A DNA stretch of 64,000 nucleotides, taken from Hydrogenophaga taeniospiralis. GTDB taxonomy: Bacteria; Pseudomonadota; Gammaproteobacteria; Burkholderiales; Burkholderiaceae_C. The notes below the pieces were generated by a model, which had not been told where the DNA came from, searched no databases, and saw only the letters and a list, made by a program, of their open reading frames with translations. Made by a program: the position numbers and the translations under genes. This document shows, piece after piece, positions 9,563 through 18,040 of the stretch (positions are counted from its first letter, which is position 1; every line of letters starts with the position of its first letter). Location: the NCBI RefSeq assembly GCF_020510445.1, contig NZ_JAHBAG010000001.1:5122501-5186500 (forward strand). The letters are read 5' to 3'.

Positions 9563-10054
9563 ATGAGCTTTGCACGATCCTTCCTGCCCTCCCGCTCCGC
9601 GCTGTTTTTCTCCGGCGTCTTGTTGGCCACGACGGCCGCCCTGGCGGGCGGCAACCACGCCGGTGGGCACCACGACTCCCCGATCGGGAAACCCGGCGTG
9701 GCTTCCCAGGTCAATCGCACGATCCAGGTGGACATGGCTTCCGGGATGCGCTTCAAGCCGGCGGACATTCCGGTCAAAAAGGGCGAGACGATCCGCTTCG
9801 TTTTGAAGAACACCGACGTCGTCAAGCACGAGTTCAGCCTGGGCACCCAACAGGAGCTGCTGGAGCACTACGAGGTGATGAAGAAATTCCCCGACATGGA
9901 ACACGACGAACCCAACAAGATTTCGCTGGCACCCGGTCAACAGGGCGAAGTGATCTGGACATTCACCAAGGCCGGCGCCGTGGACTTCGCCTGCCTGCAC
10001 GTCGGGCACTTCGACGCCGGCATGAAGGGCCAGGTCAAGGTGGCGGCGAAATGA
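9563..10054 (+). CDS. copI: Periplasmic blue-copper cupredoxin, CopI-like
   Basis: This 163-residue protein has a signal peptide (about 1-27) and one cupredoxin domain. The type-1 copper ligands are visible as His89 (KHEF) and the C-terminal C-x4-H-x4-M set Cys144, His149, Met154. A His-rich segment (GGNHAGGHHD) follows the signal cleavage site. CopI proteins of Rubrivivax and Vibrio protect periplasmic and membrane enzymes from copper; the ligand pattern and copper operon context fit that family. An electron-transfer role with the neighbouring oxidase and cytochrome c is possible. The symbol rests on recognition of the type rather than on an alignment. Confidence 0.82.
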   Translation: MSFARSFLPSRSALFFSGVLLATTAALAGGNHAGGHHDSPIGKPGVASQVNRTIQVDMASGMRFKPADIPVKKGETIRFVLKNTDVVKHEFSLGTQQELLEHYEVMKKFPDMEHDEPNKISLAPGQQGEVIWTFTKAGAVDFACLHVGHFDAGMKGQVKVAAK

Positions 10055-10110
10055 CACGGGTCAGCGTCGGCTCGCCCCTTCCCCGCGTTCATTCACAAAA
10101 GGAACTCCCC

Positions 10111-10452
10111 ATGAAGACCCTCCCTGCCGCATTGGCCACCCTGGCCGTCGCCCTCTCGTTCTGGGCGGTGGGCCCGGCGTTCGCCCAAACGACCTCGGAC
10201 CCCGGCAAAGCGGGCGTGGCCGCCATGCCCGCCTTGACCGACGGCGAAGTCAAGAAAATCGACAAGGACGCCGGCAAGATCACCATCAAGCACGGTGAGA
10301 TCAAGCACATGGAAATGCCCGGCATGACCATGGTCTTCGTGGTCAAGGACAAGGCCTTGCTGGACACGGTGTCGGTCGGCGCCAAGATCCGGTTCATGGC
10401 CGCCAACGAGAACGGTCGGATGGTGGTGACCGACATACAGCCCGCGAAGTGA
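10111..10452 (+). CDS. CusF-like periplasmic copper-binding protein
   Basis: This 113-residue protein has a signal peptide (about 1-24, ending AFAQ) and a single CusF-type OB-fold domain. In E. coli CusF, Cu(I) is held by one His and two Met, with a Trp stacking on the metal. Here the corresponding stretch reads IKHMEMPGMTMVF: the His and both MTM methionines are kept, but the Trp position appears to be Met, so metal capping may differ. The start at 10111 is supported by AAAAGGAA; a longer in-frame start at 10051 overlaps the cupredoxin gene. It probably chaperones copper inside the periplasm. Confidence 0.85.
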   Translation: MKTLPAALATLAVALSFWAVGPAFAQTTSDPGKAGVAAMPALTDGEVKKIDKDAGKITIKHGEIKHMEMPGMTMVFVVKDKALLDTVSVGAKIRFMAANENGRMVVTDIQPAK

Positions 10453-10940
10453 CCACCCGACCCCGGTGGGTTTTCCTGGTCGCCACCGGCCTGGCGTTGG
10501 CGGGTCTGGTGGCGGCCTGGGCGCTGTGGTGGGGCCCAGCGGCGCCACCGCCCGCCCTGTTGCGCACGGACGATGCGCAGTTGCTGGAACGGGGGCGCCA
10601 GGTCTATGTGGCCCAGTGCGCCAGTTGCCACGGCGTCAACCGGGAGGGGCAGGCCCACTGGCGCGAGCGCGGCGCCGACGGGCGCCTGCCCGCACCGCCC
10701 CACGACGAGACCGGGCACACCTGGCACCACCCGGACGAACTGCTGTTCCGGATCACCAAGGAAGGCGTGGCCCAGGCTGCGGGTTTGACGGACTACGAAT
10801 CCAACATGCCGACCTACGGCGGGACGCTCAGCGACGCCGACATCGTGGCCGTGCTGTCGTGGATCAAGTCGCAATGGCCCGCGCAAACGCAGGCCCAACA
10901 CGACGCCATCAACCGGCAGGCCTGGGAAGCCCGGCGCTGA
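10449..10940 (+). CDS. Membrane-anchored c-type cytochrome of copper operon
   Basis: This 163-residue protein has an N-terminal hydrophobic anchor or uncleaved signal (about 8-30) and one c-type heme site CASCH with Cys57, Cys60 and His61. The likely axial Met is in the SNMPTYGG segment. The start is GTG at 10449, overlapping the CusF-like stop codon as GTGA, which implies translational coupling. In copper operons such cytochromes probably accept electrons from Cu(I) oxidation or from the cupredoxin; that role is inferred. It is the last gene before the promoter of the next copper operon. Confidence 0.85.
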   Translation: MTTRPRWVFLVATGLALAGLVAAWALWWGPAAPPPALLRTDDAQLLERGRQVYVAQCASCHGVNREGQAHWRERGADGRLPAPPHDETGHTWHHPDELLFRITKEGVAQAAGLTDYESNMPTYGGTLSDADIVAVLSWIKSQWPAQTQAQHDAINRQAWEARR

Positions 10941-11046
10941 ATCTGACTTTTTTGTCATCCCGGCGTCATCTCGCCAACCCGATCCCCTTTCTACAGTGTC
11001 CCCATGGCTTGGCGGTTCCGGCAGCCCACCAAGGGTCCGATACCCG
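10938..11046 (+). repeat. Copper promoter-leader repeat, copy A
   Basis: This 109-bp segment is repeated without gaps at 21694-21802, with about 14 mismatches. It contains a CopR box, the -10-like TACAGT and the start of a short reading frame. The two copies stand in front of two separate copper-associated operons and lie in the same orientation, 10,756 bp apart. In the bases preceding the short reading frame only four positions differ. The 3' part folds weakly (GGGT-N5-ACCC at 11034-11046). Confidence 0.9.
10944..10957 (+). promoter_or_regulatory. CopR/CusR box 2 (TGAC-N6-GTCA) and promoter
   Basis: TGACTTTTTTGTCA matches the CusR-type half-site pattern. The -10-like TACAGT follows at 10992-10997, leaving the same 34-bp gap as at box 1 and box 3. 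There is no -35 consensus, which fits an activator-dependent promoter. The predicted transcription start falls at or next to the ATG at 11004. Confidence 0.72.
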
Positions 11047-11087
11047 CCAGACCGGCTCCAGGCGCTTTTGCCTGGGTTCTGTCATGA
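11004..11087 (+). CDS. Candidate leader peptide MAWRFRQ-A upstream of multicopper oxidase
   Basis: This 27-codon frame begins ATG at 11004 and encodes a peptide starting MAWRFRQPTKGPIPA. A counterpart at 21760 starts MAWRFRQATGGRIPT. Between the two copies, the three base changes in the first seven codons are all silent (Phe, Arg, Gln), which suggests the reading frame is under selection. There is no ribosome site: the ATG lies six bases after the -10-like hexamer, so the mRNA may be leaderless. The stop at 11085-11087 is directly followed by the AAGGAA ribosome site of the oxidase gene at 11100. It lacks Cys and His, so it is unlike the CXXC-containing CruR copper uORF of Bordetella. Function as a regulatory uORF is inferred. 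Confidence 0.5.
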   Translation: MAWRFRQPTKGPIPARPAPGAFAWVLS

Positions 11088-11099
11088 AAGGAAATCGGT

Positions 11100-12773
11100 A
11101 TGTTCCAGTGGATGCCCACGGTCACGCGACGCCACTTCCTCGGCAGCCTGGGCGCGCTGGGCGCGGCCGGGTCCGTGCCGGGGGTTCTGGCCGCCACCCC
11201 CGGTGTCTCCGATACCACGGCCGCAGCCATCACCGGCATTGAAAAAGAAGCGGCGGGCTTCGCCAACCCGCTGCGGCTGCCCGGCGGCAGCGGCCTCTAT
11301 GGCGTGCTGCCCGCGTCCGAATTCCGGGAGGTGCATGTGGTGCGCAGCGCCATCGAGGTGCTGCCCGGCCGGCGCACCCCCATCCTGGCCTATGCGGTGG
11401 AGTCGGGCGGCAAGACCTTCCTGAACCCCGCTCTGTTGGCCCGCCGGGGTGACGAGATGCGGGTGCGGCTGATCAACGACATCGATCAGCCCACCGTCAT
11501 CCACTGGCACGGCCTGAGCGTGGATTCGCGCAACGACGGCAACGGTCTCAACGTGGTGCCCCCTGGGGGCCGCATGGACTACGCCTTTGCCCTGCGCGAC
11601 CGCGCGTCCATGTACTGGTACCACCCGCATGCGCACGGTTACATCCCGCAGCAGGCCTACCACGGGCTGGCCAGCCTGCTGTTCGTCGAAGACGACGAAG
11701 AGGCCGCGCTGCGCAAGGAGCTGGACCTGGCCCTGGGCGACAGCGAAATCCCCCTGGTGCTGCAGGACCGCGAGTTCGACGCACAGGGCCGGCTGCGCTA
11801 TGCGCCGACCGCGGCCCAGTCCTTCGGGGGCTGGGTGGGCGACCGTCTGCTGGTCAACCTGACCGAGCGACCGTTCATCCAGGCCGGGCGCCGCATCGTG
11901 CGCTTTCGCATCCTCAACGGCTGCAACGCGCGCAGCTACCGGCTCGCGTTCGTGCAGGGCGGGCGCCGCCTGGGCTTCTTCCTGGCGGGCACCGACGGTG
12001 GCCTGCTGGCCCGGCCACTGCGCATCGACCAGACCTTCATCTCCCCCGGCCAGCGGCTGGACGTGCTGGTGGACCTGCGCGAAGCCGACCCCGGCCGGCC
12101 GGTGACGCTGGCCTCGCTCGCCTTCGACCCCATGCACGCCGAGGGCGGCCATGACATGGGCCAAGCAGCAGGCCCTGCCATGGCCGGCATGGACCACAGC
12201 CAGCACGGCGCGGCGCCCACGGCGGAGCCGTCCACCCCGATGGCGATGGAGGGCGACGCGCGTGCGCTGATGCGCATCGACCTGAAACCTTCGGCCACAT
12301 ACGAGCGCCGCATGCCCACGGTGCTGTCCAGCCTGCCCGCTGCGATCACGTCCCCGAACCCGCCGCGCCGCCTGCGGCTCGGCCACAACGGCCAGGGCAA
12401 CTGGACGATCAACGGCGGGCTCTTCGACCCGAAGGTGGCGGCGCTGAGCGTACAGCGCGGTGCCCGCGAGACCTGGCTGATCGAAAACGCCGAACGCAGC
12501 ATGCCCCACCCCATGCACATCCATGGCTTTTCGTTTCGCGTGATCGAGCGCCTGGGCAGCCCCGCGCTGGTGCGCGAACTGGCCGGCGCCCGGGGCCTGC
12601 TGCCGCAGGACCAGGGCGTGGTGGACACCGTGCACGTGTGGCCCGGCGAATCGGTGCGCATCGCCATCGACTTCACCCACCCGCACGCAGGTGACCAGGA
12701 CTACGTTTTTCACTGCCACTCGCTGGAACACGCCGAAGCGGGGATGATGCTGCGGTATACGGTAAAGATATGA
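11100..12773 (+). CDS. Multicopper oxidase with Met/His-rich insert (CueO/CotA-like)
   Basis: This 557-residue, Tat-exported (TRRHFLGSLG) three-domain oxidase probably oxidises Cu(I). Ligand motifs are HWHG at 135-138, HPHAHG from 175, HPMHIHGFSF from 470 and HCHSLEH from 538, with the type-1 Cys at 539. Between domains two and three, about residues 340-385, is a Met/His-rich segment (HDMGQ, MAGMDHSQH, MAMEG), like the methionine-rich copper-binding region of CueO. The start at 11100 has AAGGA just upstream, immediately after the leader-peptide stop. It opens an operon that continues to 21673. It shares the HPH and HCH signatures with the oxidase at 8125 but is longer and of a different subfamily. 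Confidence 0.93.
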   Translation: MFQWMPTVTRRHFLGSLGALGAAGSVPGVLAATPGVSDTTAAAITGIEKEAAGFANPLRLPGGSGLYGVLPASEFREVHVVRSAIEVLPGRRTPILAYAVESGGKTFLNPALLARRGDEMRVRLINDIDQPTVIHWHGLSVDSRNDGNGLNVVPPGGRMDYAFALRDRASMYWYHPHAHGYIPQQAYHGLASLLFVEDDEEAALRKELDLALGDSEIPLVLQDREFDAQGRLRYAPTAAQSFGGWVGDRLLVNLTERPFIQAGRRIVRFRILNGCNARSYRLAFVQGGRRLGFFLAGTDGGLLARPLRIDQTFISPGQRLDVLVDLREADPGRPVTLASLAFDPMHAEGGHDMGQAAGPAMAGMDHSQHGAAPTAEPSTPMAMEGDARALMRIDLKPSATYERRMPTVLSSLPAAITSPNPPRRLRLGHNGQGNWTINGGLFDPKVAALSVQRGARETWLIENAERSMPHPMHIHGFSFRVIERLGSPALVRELAGARGLLPQDQGVVDTVHVWPGESVRIAIDFTHPHAGDQDYVFHCHSLEHAEAGMMLRYTVKI

Positions 12774-13054
12774 AACACGCTGCATCGCCCCAGACGCACG
12801 GACCCAGAAGCCTGTGGCGAACGCGTTTTGGCGTCGGTTGGCTGGTGCTGGGCGCGGTGGCGGCGTTCTTTCTGCTGACCGAGCACCGGGCCCACCTCTT
12901 CGGCGCCCTGCCGTATCTGCTGGTCCTGGCCTGTCCGTTGATGCATCTGTTCATGCACCGCGGCCATGGCACCCATGGTCATCACGGAAGTCCTGAGCAA
13001 CCGCGGACCGGGGCCGATGAGATAGACCAGACGAACCCGGGAGATCGATCATGA
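12770..13054 (+). CDS. DUF2933 small membrane protein, copy 1
   Basis: This 94-residue protein has two predicted transmembrane segments (about 20-40 and 45-62) and a His-rich tail (HLFMHRGHGTHGHHG) that could bind metal. The form matches DUF2933 proteins found with copper and silver resistance genes; no biochemical function is established that I know of. Its ATG overlaps the oxidase stop as ATGA. A paralogue of similar layout follows at 13806, on the other side of the methyltransferase gene. Copper-binding membrane accessory is a reasonable inference. Confidence 0.75.
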   Translation: MKHAASPQTHGPRSLWRTRFGVGWLVLGAVAAFFLLTEHRAHLFGALPYLLVLACPLMHLFMHRGHGTHGHHGSPEQPRTGADEIDQTNPGDRS

Positions 13055-13719
13055 ATCCCAGCGAAACGGCCTATGGCCTGTGGTCCCTGGTGGTCCTCAA
13101 CTCGGCCGTTTTCATCCTGTTCGCCTTCAGCTTCTTCAAACCGGCCACCGCGCGCGACTGGCGCAGCTTTGGCGCCTTTTCCGCTTTCATCGTGGCCCTG
13201 TTTGTCGAGATGTACGGCTTCCCGCTGACCATCTACCTGATGTCGGGATGGCTGGCAACCCGGTTCCCGGGCCTTGACCTGTTGACCCATGACAGCGGCC
13301 ACCTGTGGTCCACCTTGCTGGGCGAAACAGGCGATCCCCATTTCGGTGTACTGCATATCGCCAGCTATGTCTTTCTGGGATACGGCTTCTACTTGCTGTC
13401 GAGCGCGTGGCATGTGCTGTACCACGCACAGCGCCAGCACTCGCTGGCGACCACCGGGCCATACGCCCGCGTCCGGCATCCGCAGTACCTGGCCTTCGTG
13501 CTGATCCTGCTGGGTTTCTTGCTGCAGTGGCCCACGTTGCTGACCCTGCTCATGTTCCCTGTCTTGCTTGTGATGTACAGGCGCCTCGCCATCACCGAAG
13601 AGCAGGAAATGCACAAGCAGTTCGGGGAGACGTACGATGCATACGCCCAGTCCATACCTCGGTTCATCCCTCGCTTGGGCAAGGCACGGTCGACGGCCGA
13701 CGCTGAGCCAAAGAAGTGA
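13051..13719 (+). CDS. Isoprenylcysteine carboxyl methyltransferase-like membrane protein
   Basis: This 222-residue integral membrane protein has about five transmembrane segments. A C-terminal PEMT/ICMT-type signature around residues 145-160 includes GPYARVRHPQYLAF, which forms the S-adenosylmethionine site in this family. Its ATG overlaps the preceding stop as ATGA. Bacterial members of this family occur beside copper P-type ATPases and DUF2933 genes, but the methylated substrate is not known. A lipid or membrane-protein methylation role in metal tolerance is only inference. Confidence 0.8.
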   Translation: MNPSETAYGLWSLVVLNSAVFILFAFSFFKPATARDWRSFGAFSAFIVALFVEMYGFPLTIYLMSGWLATRFPGLDLLTHDSGHLWSTLLGETGDPHFGVLHIASYVFLGYGFYLLSSAWHVLYHAQRQHSLATTGPYARVRHPQYLAFVLILLGFLLQWPTLLTLLMFPVLLVMYRRLAITEEQEMHKQFGETYDAYAQSIPRFIPRLGKARSTADAEPKK

Positions 13720-13805
13720 CCTGGGCTCTTGCAGGCAGCAAGCGTTTCGTTCGTTCAGGGGTTGGATCCAGGAGAAATGGTCTTTTGCTTCTGAAAGGGG
13801 GTTCC

Positions 13806-14063
13806 ATGAATCAGCCTGACAACGGCGCCCAGACGCCATCGTTCTGGCGCCGCCCGGCCGGCATGGCGCTGGCAACGGTGGCCTTGATCGCCGGCTTTTT
13901 CCTGCTGCGTGAGCACTGGGGCCATGTCCTGGGTTACTGGCCCTACCTGCTGTTGCTCGCCTGTCCGCTGATGCACCTGATGCACGGCCATGGCCATGGA
14001 GGCCATGGAGGCCATGGCGGGCACCGGCGGCCGCCGGAGCGCACCGACAACAACAGGGAATAG
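13806..14063 (+). CDS. DUF2933 small membrane protein, copy 2
   Basis: This 85-residue paralogue of the protein at 12770 shares the pattern of hydrophobic segment, the sequence (L)[16 protein letters not shown], a second segment ending LACPLMHL, and a His/Gly-rich tail ([13 protein letters not shown]). The start at 13806 is chosen because GAAAGGGGG precedes it; the longer in-frame extension from 13716 overlaps the methyltransferase end and lacks such a site. It is followed five bases later by the copper ATPase gene. The two copies differ mostly in the tail, so they may have diverged in metal preference. Confidence 0.75.
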   Translation: MNQPDNGAQTPSFWRRPAGMALATVALIAGFFLLREHWGHVLGYWPYLLLLACPLMHLMHGHGHGGHGGHGGHRRPPERTDNNRE

Positions 14064-14067
14064 GCTC

Positions 14068-16407
14068 ATGAACATGAACGAACACCACCACCACGGCAGC
14101 GGTGCACCGTCCCCTTCGGCCGCTCCAACGGATCTGAAGGACCCCGTGTGCGGCATGACCGTCACGGCGCAGTCCGCTCACACGCTGACGCACGAAGGTC
14201 GGCCCTATTACTTCTGCAGCGCCAAGTGCCAGGGCAAGTTCGCGGCGAACCCGCGGCAATATCTCGCGCCCGAGCCCCCGGTAGAGACGGCTCCAGCGGC
14301 GGCCGGCACGGTCTACACCTGCCCCATGCATCCGGAGATTCGCCAGGACCATCCCGGCAACTGCCCCAAGTGCGGCATGACGCTGGAGCCCCTGCTGCCC
14401 GAACTCGACGACGATGACAACCCCGAGTTGCGCGATTTCCAGCACCGCTTCTGGTGGACCTTGCCGCTCACCGTGGTCGTCACCGTGCTGGCCATGTTCG
14501 GCCACCAGTTGCAGTGGTTCGAGTCCACGACCCAGACCTGGATCGAACTGCTGCTGTCGATCCCCATCGTGCTGTGGGCCGGCTGGCCGTTCTTCTCGCG
14601 CGGCTGGCAGTCCGTGGTGAACCGCAGCCCCAACATGTGGACCTTGATCGGTCTGGGCACGGGGGCGGCTTTCGTCTACAGCGTGGTCGCCACGGTCGCG
14701 CCCCAGGTGTTCCCGGACTCGTTCGTCTCCATGGGCCGCGTCGCCGTGTACTTCGAGGCTGCTGCGGTCATCATCTCGCTCACGCTGCTGGGGCAGGTGC
14801 TCGAACTCAAGGCCCGCTCGCAGACCTCGGCGGCCATCAAGTCGTTGCTGGGCCTGGCGCCCAAGACCGCCCGGCGCATCCGGTCGGACGGCACCGAAGA
14901 GGACGTGCCGCTGACCCATGTGCATGTGGGCGACCTGCTGCGCGTGCGCCCCGGCGAAAAAGTCCCGGTGGACGGCGAGGTCACGGAAGGCGGCAGTTCG
15001 GTCGACGAATCCATGCTCACGGGCGAGCCGATGCCGGTGGCCAAACGCGTGGGCGACAAGGTGATCGGCGCCACGCTCAACACCAGCGGCGCGCTGGTGA
15101 TGCGTTCGGAGCGCGTCGGCGCGTCCACCGTGCTGTCGCAGATCGTGCAGATGGTGGCGCAGGCACAGCGCTCCCGCGCGCCCATGCAGCGCATGGCCGA
15201 CGTGGTGGCGGGCTACTTCGTCGTCACGGTGGTGGGCATTGCGCTTCTGACCTTTTTCGGCTGGGGCCTGTTCGGCCCCGAACCGCGCTGGGTGTTCGGC
15301 CTGATCAACGCGGTGGCGGTGCTGATCATTGCCTGCCCCTGCGCGCTGGGCCTGGCCACCCCCATGTCCATCATGGTCGCCACCGGCCGCGGCGCCACGC
15401 AAGGTGTGCTGTTCCGGGACGCTGCGGCCATCGAGAACATGCGCAAGATCGACACCCTCATCATCGACAAGACCGGCACGCTCACCGAAGGCCGCCCGAC
15501 CTTCGAGCGCGCCGTTCCCGCGCCCGGTTTTGACGCCGACGAGGTGCTGCGCCTGGCCGCCAGCCTGGACCAGGGCAGCGAACACCCGCTGGCCGAGACC
15601 ATCGTGCGCGCCGCGCGGGAGCGCGGCATGGCGCTGGACAAGCCCGAGAACTTCGAATCCGGCTCGGGCATCGGCGTGCGGGGGCAGGTGGCCGGGCGCC
15701 AGCTGGCGCTGGGCAACACCACGCTGATGGAACAGGCCGGTGTCTCGGTGGCCGCCCTGGTGCCGCAGGCCGAGGCCCTGCGCGCCGAAGGGGCCAGCGT
15801 GATGCACCTGGCGGTCGATGGCCAGCTGGCGGGCCTGCTGGCGGTGTCCGATCCGGTCAAGGCCAGCACGCCGGAAGCGTTGGCCACGCTCAAGGCCTCC
15901 GGGCTGCGCATCGTGATGGCCACCGGCGACGGCCTGACCACGGCCCGGGCGGTGGCGGCCCGCCTGGGCATCGACGAGGTGCATGGCGAGGTCAAGCCGG
16001 CCGACAAGCTGCTGCTGGTGGAACGGTTGCAGAAGGAAGGGCGCGTGGTGGCCATGGCCGGCGACGGCATCAACGACGCGCCAGCGCTGGCCAAGGCCGA
16101 CGTCGGCGTGGCCATGGGCACCGGGACCGATGTGGCGATGAACAGCGCGCAGGTCACGCTGGTCAAAGGCGATCTGCGCGGGATCGCGATTGCGCGGGCG
16201 CTGTCGGAAGCGACCGTGGGCAACATGAAGCAGAACCTGGTGTTTGCCTTCTTCTACAACGCGCTGGGCATCCCGGTTGCGGCCGGCGTGCTGTATCCGC
16301 TCACCGGCTGGCTGCTGTCGCCATTGATCGCCGCGCTGGCCATGAGCCTGAGCTCGGTGTCGGTGATCGGCAATGCGCTGCGTCTGCGGGGAACGGCGCT
16401 CAAATAG
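14068..16407 (+). CDS. Cu(I)-type P1B ATPase with YHS and heavy-metal-binding N-terminal domains
   Basis: This 779-residue copper-exporting P-type ATPase pumps Cu(I) from cytoplasm to periplasm. In place of the usual HMA domain, the N terminus has a His run (HHHH), a YHS domain ([14 protein letters not shown], about 25-70) and a heavy-metal-binding domain ([20 protein letters not shown], about 88-113). The metal site CPC is at 423-425, the phosphorylated Asp at 467 (DKTGTLTEG), the actuator TGEPMPV, and the hinge [10 protein letters not shown]. The last helix has MSLSSVSV, as in Cu(I)-transporting subgroup members. It sits in the CopR-box operon after a DUF2933 gene. Confidence 0.92.
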   Translation: MNMNEHHHHGSGAPSPSAAPTDLKDPVCGMTVTAQSAHTLTHEGRPYYFCSAKCQGKFAANPRQYLAPEPPVETAPAAAGTVYTCPMHPEIRQDHPGNCPKCGMTLEPLLPELDDDDNPELRDFQHRFWWTLPLTVVVTVLAMFGHQLQWFESTTQTWIELLLSIPIVLWAGWPFFSRGWQSVVNRSPNMWTLIGLGTGAAFVYSVVATVAPQVFPDSFVSMGRVAVYFEAAAVIISLTLLGQVLELKARSQTSAAIKSLLGLAPKTARRIRSDGTEEDVPLTHVHVGDLLRVRPGEKVPVDGEVTEGGSSVDESMLTGEPMPVAKRVGDKVIGATLNTSGALVMRSERVGASTVLSQIVQMVAQAQRSRAPMQRMADVVAGYFVVTVVGIALLTFFGWGLFGPEPRWVFGLINAVAVLIIACPCALGLATPMSIMVATGRGATQGVLFRDAAAIENMRKIDTLIIDKTGTLTEGRPTFERAVPAPGFDADEVLRLAASLDQGSEHPLAETIVRAARERGMALDKPENFESGSGIGVRGQVAGRQLALGNTTLMEQAGVSVAALVPQAEALRAEGASVMHLAVDGQLAGLLAVSDPVKASTPEALATLKASGLRIVMATGDGLTTARAVAARLGIDEVHGEVKPADKLLLVERLQKEGRVVAMAGDGINDAPALAKADVGVAMGTGTDVAMNSAQVTLVKGDLRGIAIARALSEATVGNMKQNLVFAFFYNALGIPVAAGVLYPLTGWLLSPLIAALAMSLSSVSVIGNALRLRGTALK

Positions 16408-16439
16408 CCTCTGGATGCTGCGCACGAAAGGTCGTCACC

Positions 16440-17261
16440 ATGCCGATTGATTGCGCCGCGTCACCCAACACCGGCAAGGCGGTGCAAGCCGGCAAACGCC
16501 GCGCCTGCGGGGTCCTGCTGCAGGCGACCCTCGCCGCCCTGGCCTGGGACGCCATGCCGGCTGCGCACGCGCAGGAGCCGGATGGGCGCGACATCATCGA
16601 GCGGGTCGAGCACCTGCTGTGGGGCAGCACCGTGCAGGGCCAGTACCAGATGACCATCACCACGCCACGCTGGCAGCGCACGCTCGCGTTGCGGGTCTGG
16701 ATCGAGCGGCCCCGGCGCTCCTTTGTGCGCATCTTGTCGCCGGCCAAGGAGGCCGGCATCGGTTCGTTGCGCATCGGCACCGACATGTGGAACTACCTGC
16801 CCAACGTGGAACGGGTGGTCAAGATTCCACCGTCGATGATGTTGCAGCCCTGGATGGGCTCGGACTTCACCAACGACGATCTGGTCAAGGAGAGCAGCGT
16901 TCTGGAGGACTACACCCACAAGGTACTCGGCACCTCGACCGTGGACGGCCAGGACGCTTACCAGGTCGAAGCCACGCCCAAGCCCGAAGCGGCCGTGGTC
17001 TGGGGTCGGGTGCTGTACTCGGTGCGCAAGGGCGACTTCATGCCCTTGAAGCAGGCGTACTTCAGCGAGCGCGGGGAATTGGTGCGGGTACTGAGCTTTT
17101 CCGAAGTGCGCCAGCTGGGCGGGCGCACCCTGCCTACGCGCTGGGAGATGCGACCGCTGGCCAAACCCGGCAACGTCACCACCGTGCTGCTGAAGGAAGC
17201 GGTTTTCGACCGCCCCGTGGACGAGGCGGTTTTCACCCAAAGCCATTTGCAGAATCCATGA
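16440..17261 (+). CDS. LolA-like outer membrane lipoprotein-sorting protein
   Basis: This 273-residue periplasmic protein has an N-terminal signal (about 20-45, ending AHAQ) and a LolA/LppX-like half-barrel fold typical of outer membrane lipoprotein-sorting proteins (about 250 residues). The visible family stretch is YQMTITTPRWQRTLALRVW, followed by DMWNYLPNVERVVKIPPSM. It opens a four-gene block: this protein, an ABC ATPase, an FtsX-type permease and a beta-barrel, with overlapping stops and starts. Such proteins ferry lipid or lipoprotein cargo. The gap from the copper ATPase is only 32 bp, so it is probably co-transcribed with the copper operon. The cargo is unknown. Confidence 0.82.
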   Translation: MPIDCAASPNTGKAVQAGKRRACGVLLQATLAALAWDAMPAAHAQEPDGRDIIERVEHLLWGSTVQGQYQMTITTPRWQRTLALRVWIERPRRSFVRILSPAKEAGIGSLRIGTDMWNYLPNVERVVKIPPSMMLQPWMGSDFTNDDLVKESSVLEDYTHKVLGTSTVDGQDAYQVEATPKPEAAVVWGRVLYSVRKGDFMPLKQAYFSERGELVRVLSFSEVRQLGGRTLPTRWEMRPLAKPGNVTTVLLKEAVFDRPVDEAVFTQSHLQNP

Positions 17262-18040
17262 GCGCGCGCCTGAGCCCGACCTTCCCTCCGCCGCTCAGCG
17301 TGGCGGCGGATCGTGCCGGGGCTCCTTCAGCCGAGCTGGTGGTGCGACTGGAACGGGTCACGCGTGTGTACCAGCAAGACGGTATGGCGGTGCGTGCGCT
17401 CGATGGTGTCGATCTGGCGATTTCTCGTGGCGACTTTGCCGTGCTGGTGGGCCCTTCGGGCTCGGGCAAGACCACCTTGCTGAACGTGATGGGCGGACTG
17501 GATTCGCCCACGACGGGGCGCATCTGGATCGCAGGCGTCGAAACCGGCCGCATGAGCAAGGCCGAACTGTCGCAGATGCGCCTGCGCCAGATTGGCTTCG
17601 TGTTTCAGGAGTTCAACCTGATTCCGGTGTTGTCGGCGCTGGAGAACGTCGAGTTCGTGATGTTGCTGCAGGGCGTTCCCGAGGCGCAGCGCCGTGCCCG
17701 CGCCATGGACATGCTGCAGGAACTGGGCCTGCGGGGTCTGGAGCATCGGCGCCCGGCCGAGCTCTCGGGTGGGCAGCAGCAGCGCGTCGCGGTGGCGCGG
17801 GCGATTGCCGCCGAACCCGTGATCGTGCTGCCCGATGAGCCCACCGCCAACCTGGACTCCAAAGCCGGCGCCGCGCTGATGGACCTGATGCTGCGCTTGA
17901 ATGAAGAGAAGGGCGTGACCTTTGTCTTCTCCACCCACGACCCGATGGTGGTGGAGCGTGCACGGCGGGTGATCCGGATGCGCGACGGGCGGGTTGAGTC
18001 GGATGAGCGCAAGCCCACGGCGCAGGCAGGCCGGCCATGA
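17258..18040 (+). CDS. ABC transporter ATP-binding protein (LolD/MacB type)
   Basis: This 260-residue ATPase powers the permease encoded next. Walker A is GPSGSGKTT, the Q-loop is FQEFNLIP, the signature is LSGGQQQR, and Walker B is VIVLPDEPTANLD (Pro replaces the usual Ala before DEPT). The H-loop is FVFSTHD. The N terminus carries about 35 extra residues before the ABC domain. Its ATG overlaps the LolA-like stop as ATGA and its own stop overlaps the permease start as ATGA, which implies tight coupling. MacB/LolD-type ATPases drive mechanotransmission across the periplasm rather than classical transmembrane import. Confidence 0.92.
   Translation: MSARLSPTFPPPLSVAADRAGAPSAELVVRLERVTRVYQQDGMAVRALDGVDLAISRGDFAVLVGPSGSGKTTLLNVMGGLDSPTTGRIWIAGVETGRMSKAELSQMRLRQIGFVFQEFNLIPVLSALENVEFVMLLQGVPEAQRRARAMDMLQELGLRGLEHRRPAELSGGQQQRVAVARAIAAEPVIVLPDEPTANLDSKAGAALMDLMLRLNEEKGVTFVFSTHDPMVVERARRVIRMRDGRVESDERKPTAQAGRP

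Noticed and set aside
11004..11087. Identity of the leader peptide with CruR (DUF2946) copper uORF
   Set aside because: The frame has no Cys and no CXXC motif, and is much shorter, so it is not that family.
12982..16425. An open reading frame of more than 1100 codons on the minus strand, antisense to the copper ATPase and neighbours
   Set aside because: It is rich in His, Arg, Gln and Ala, shows no domain pattern, and mirrors a plus-strand gene block with clear families. Such frames are common in DNA of this GC content.
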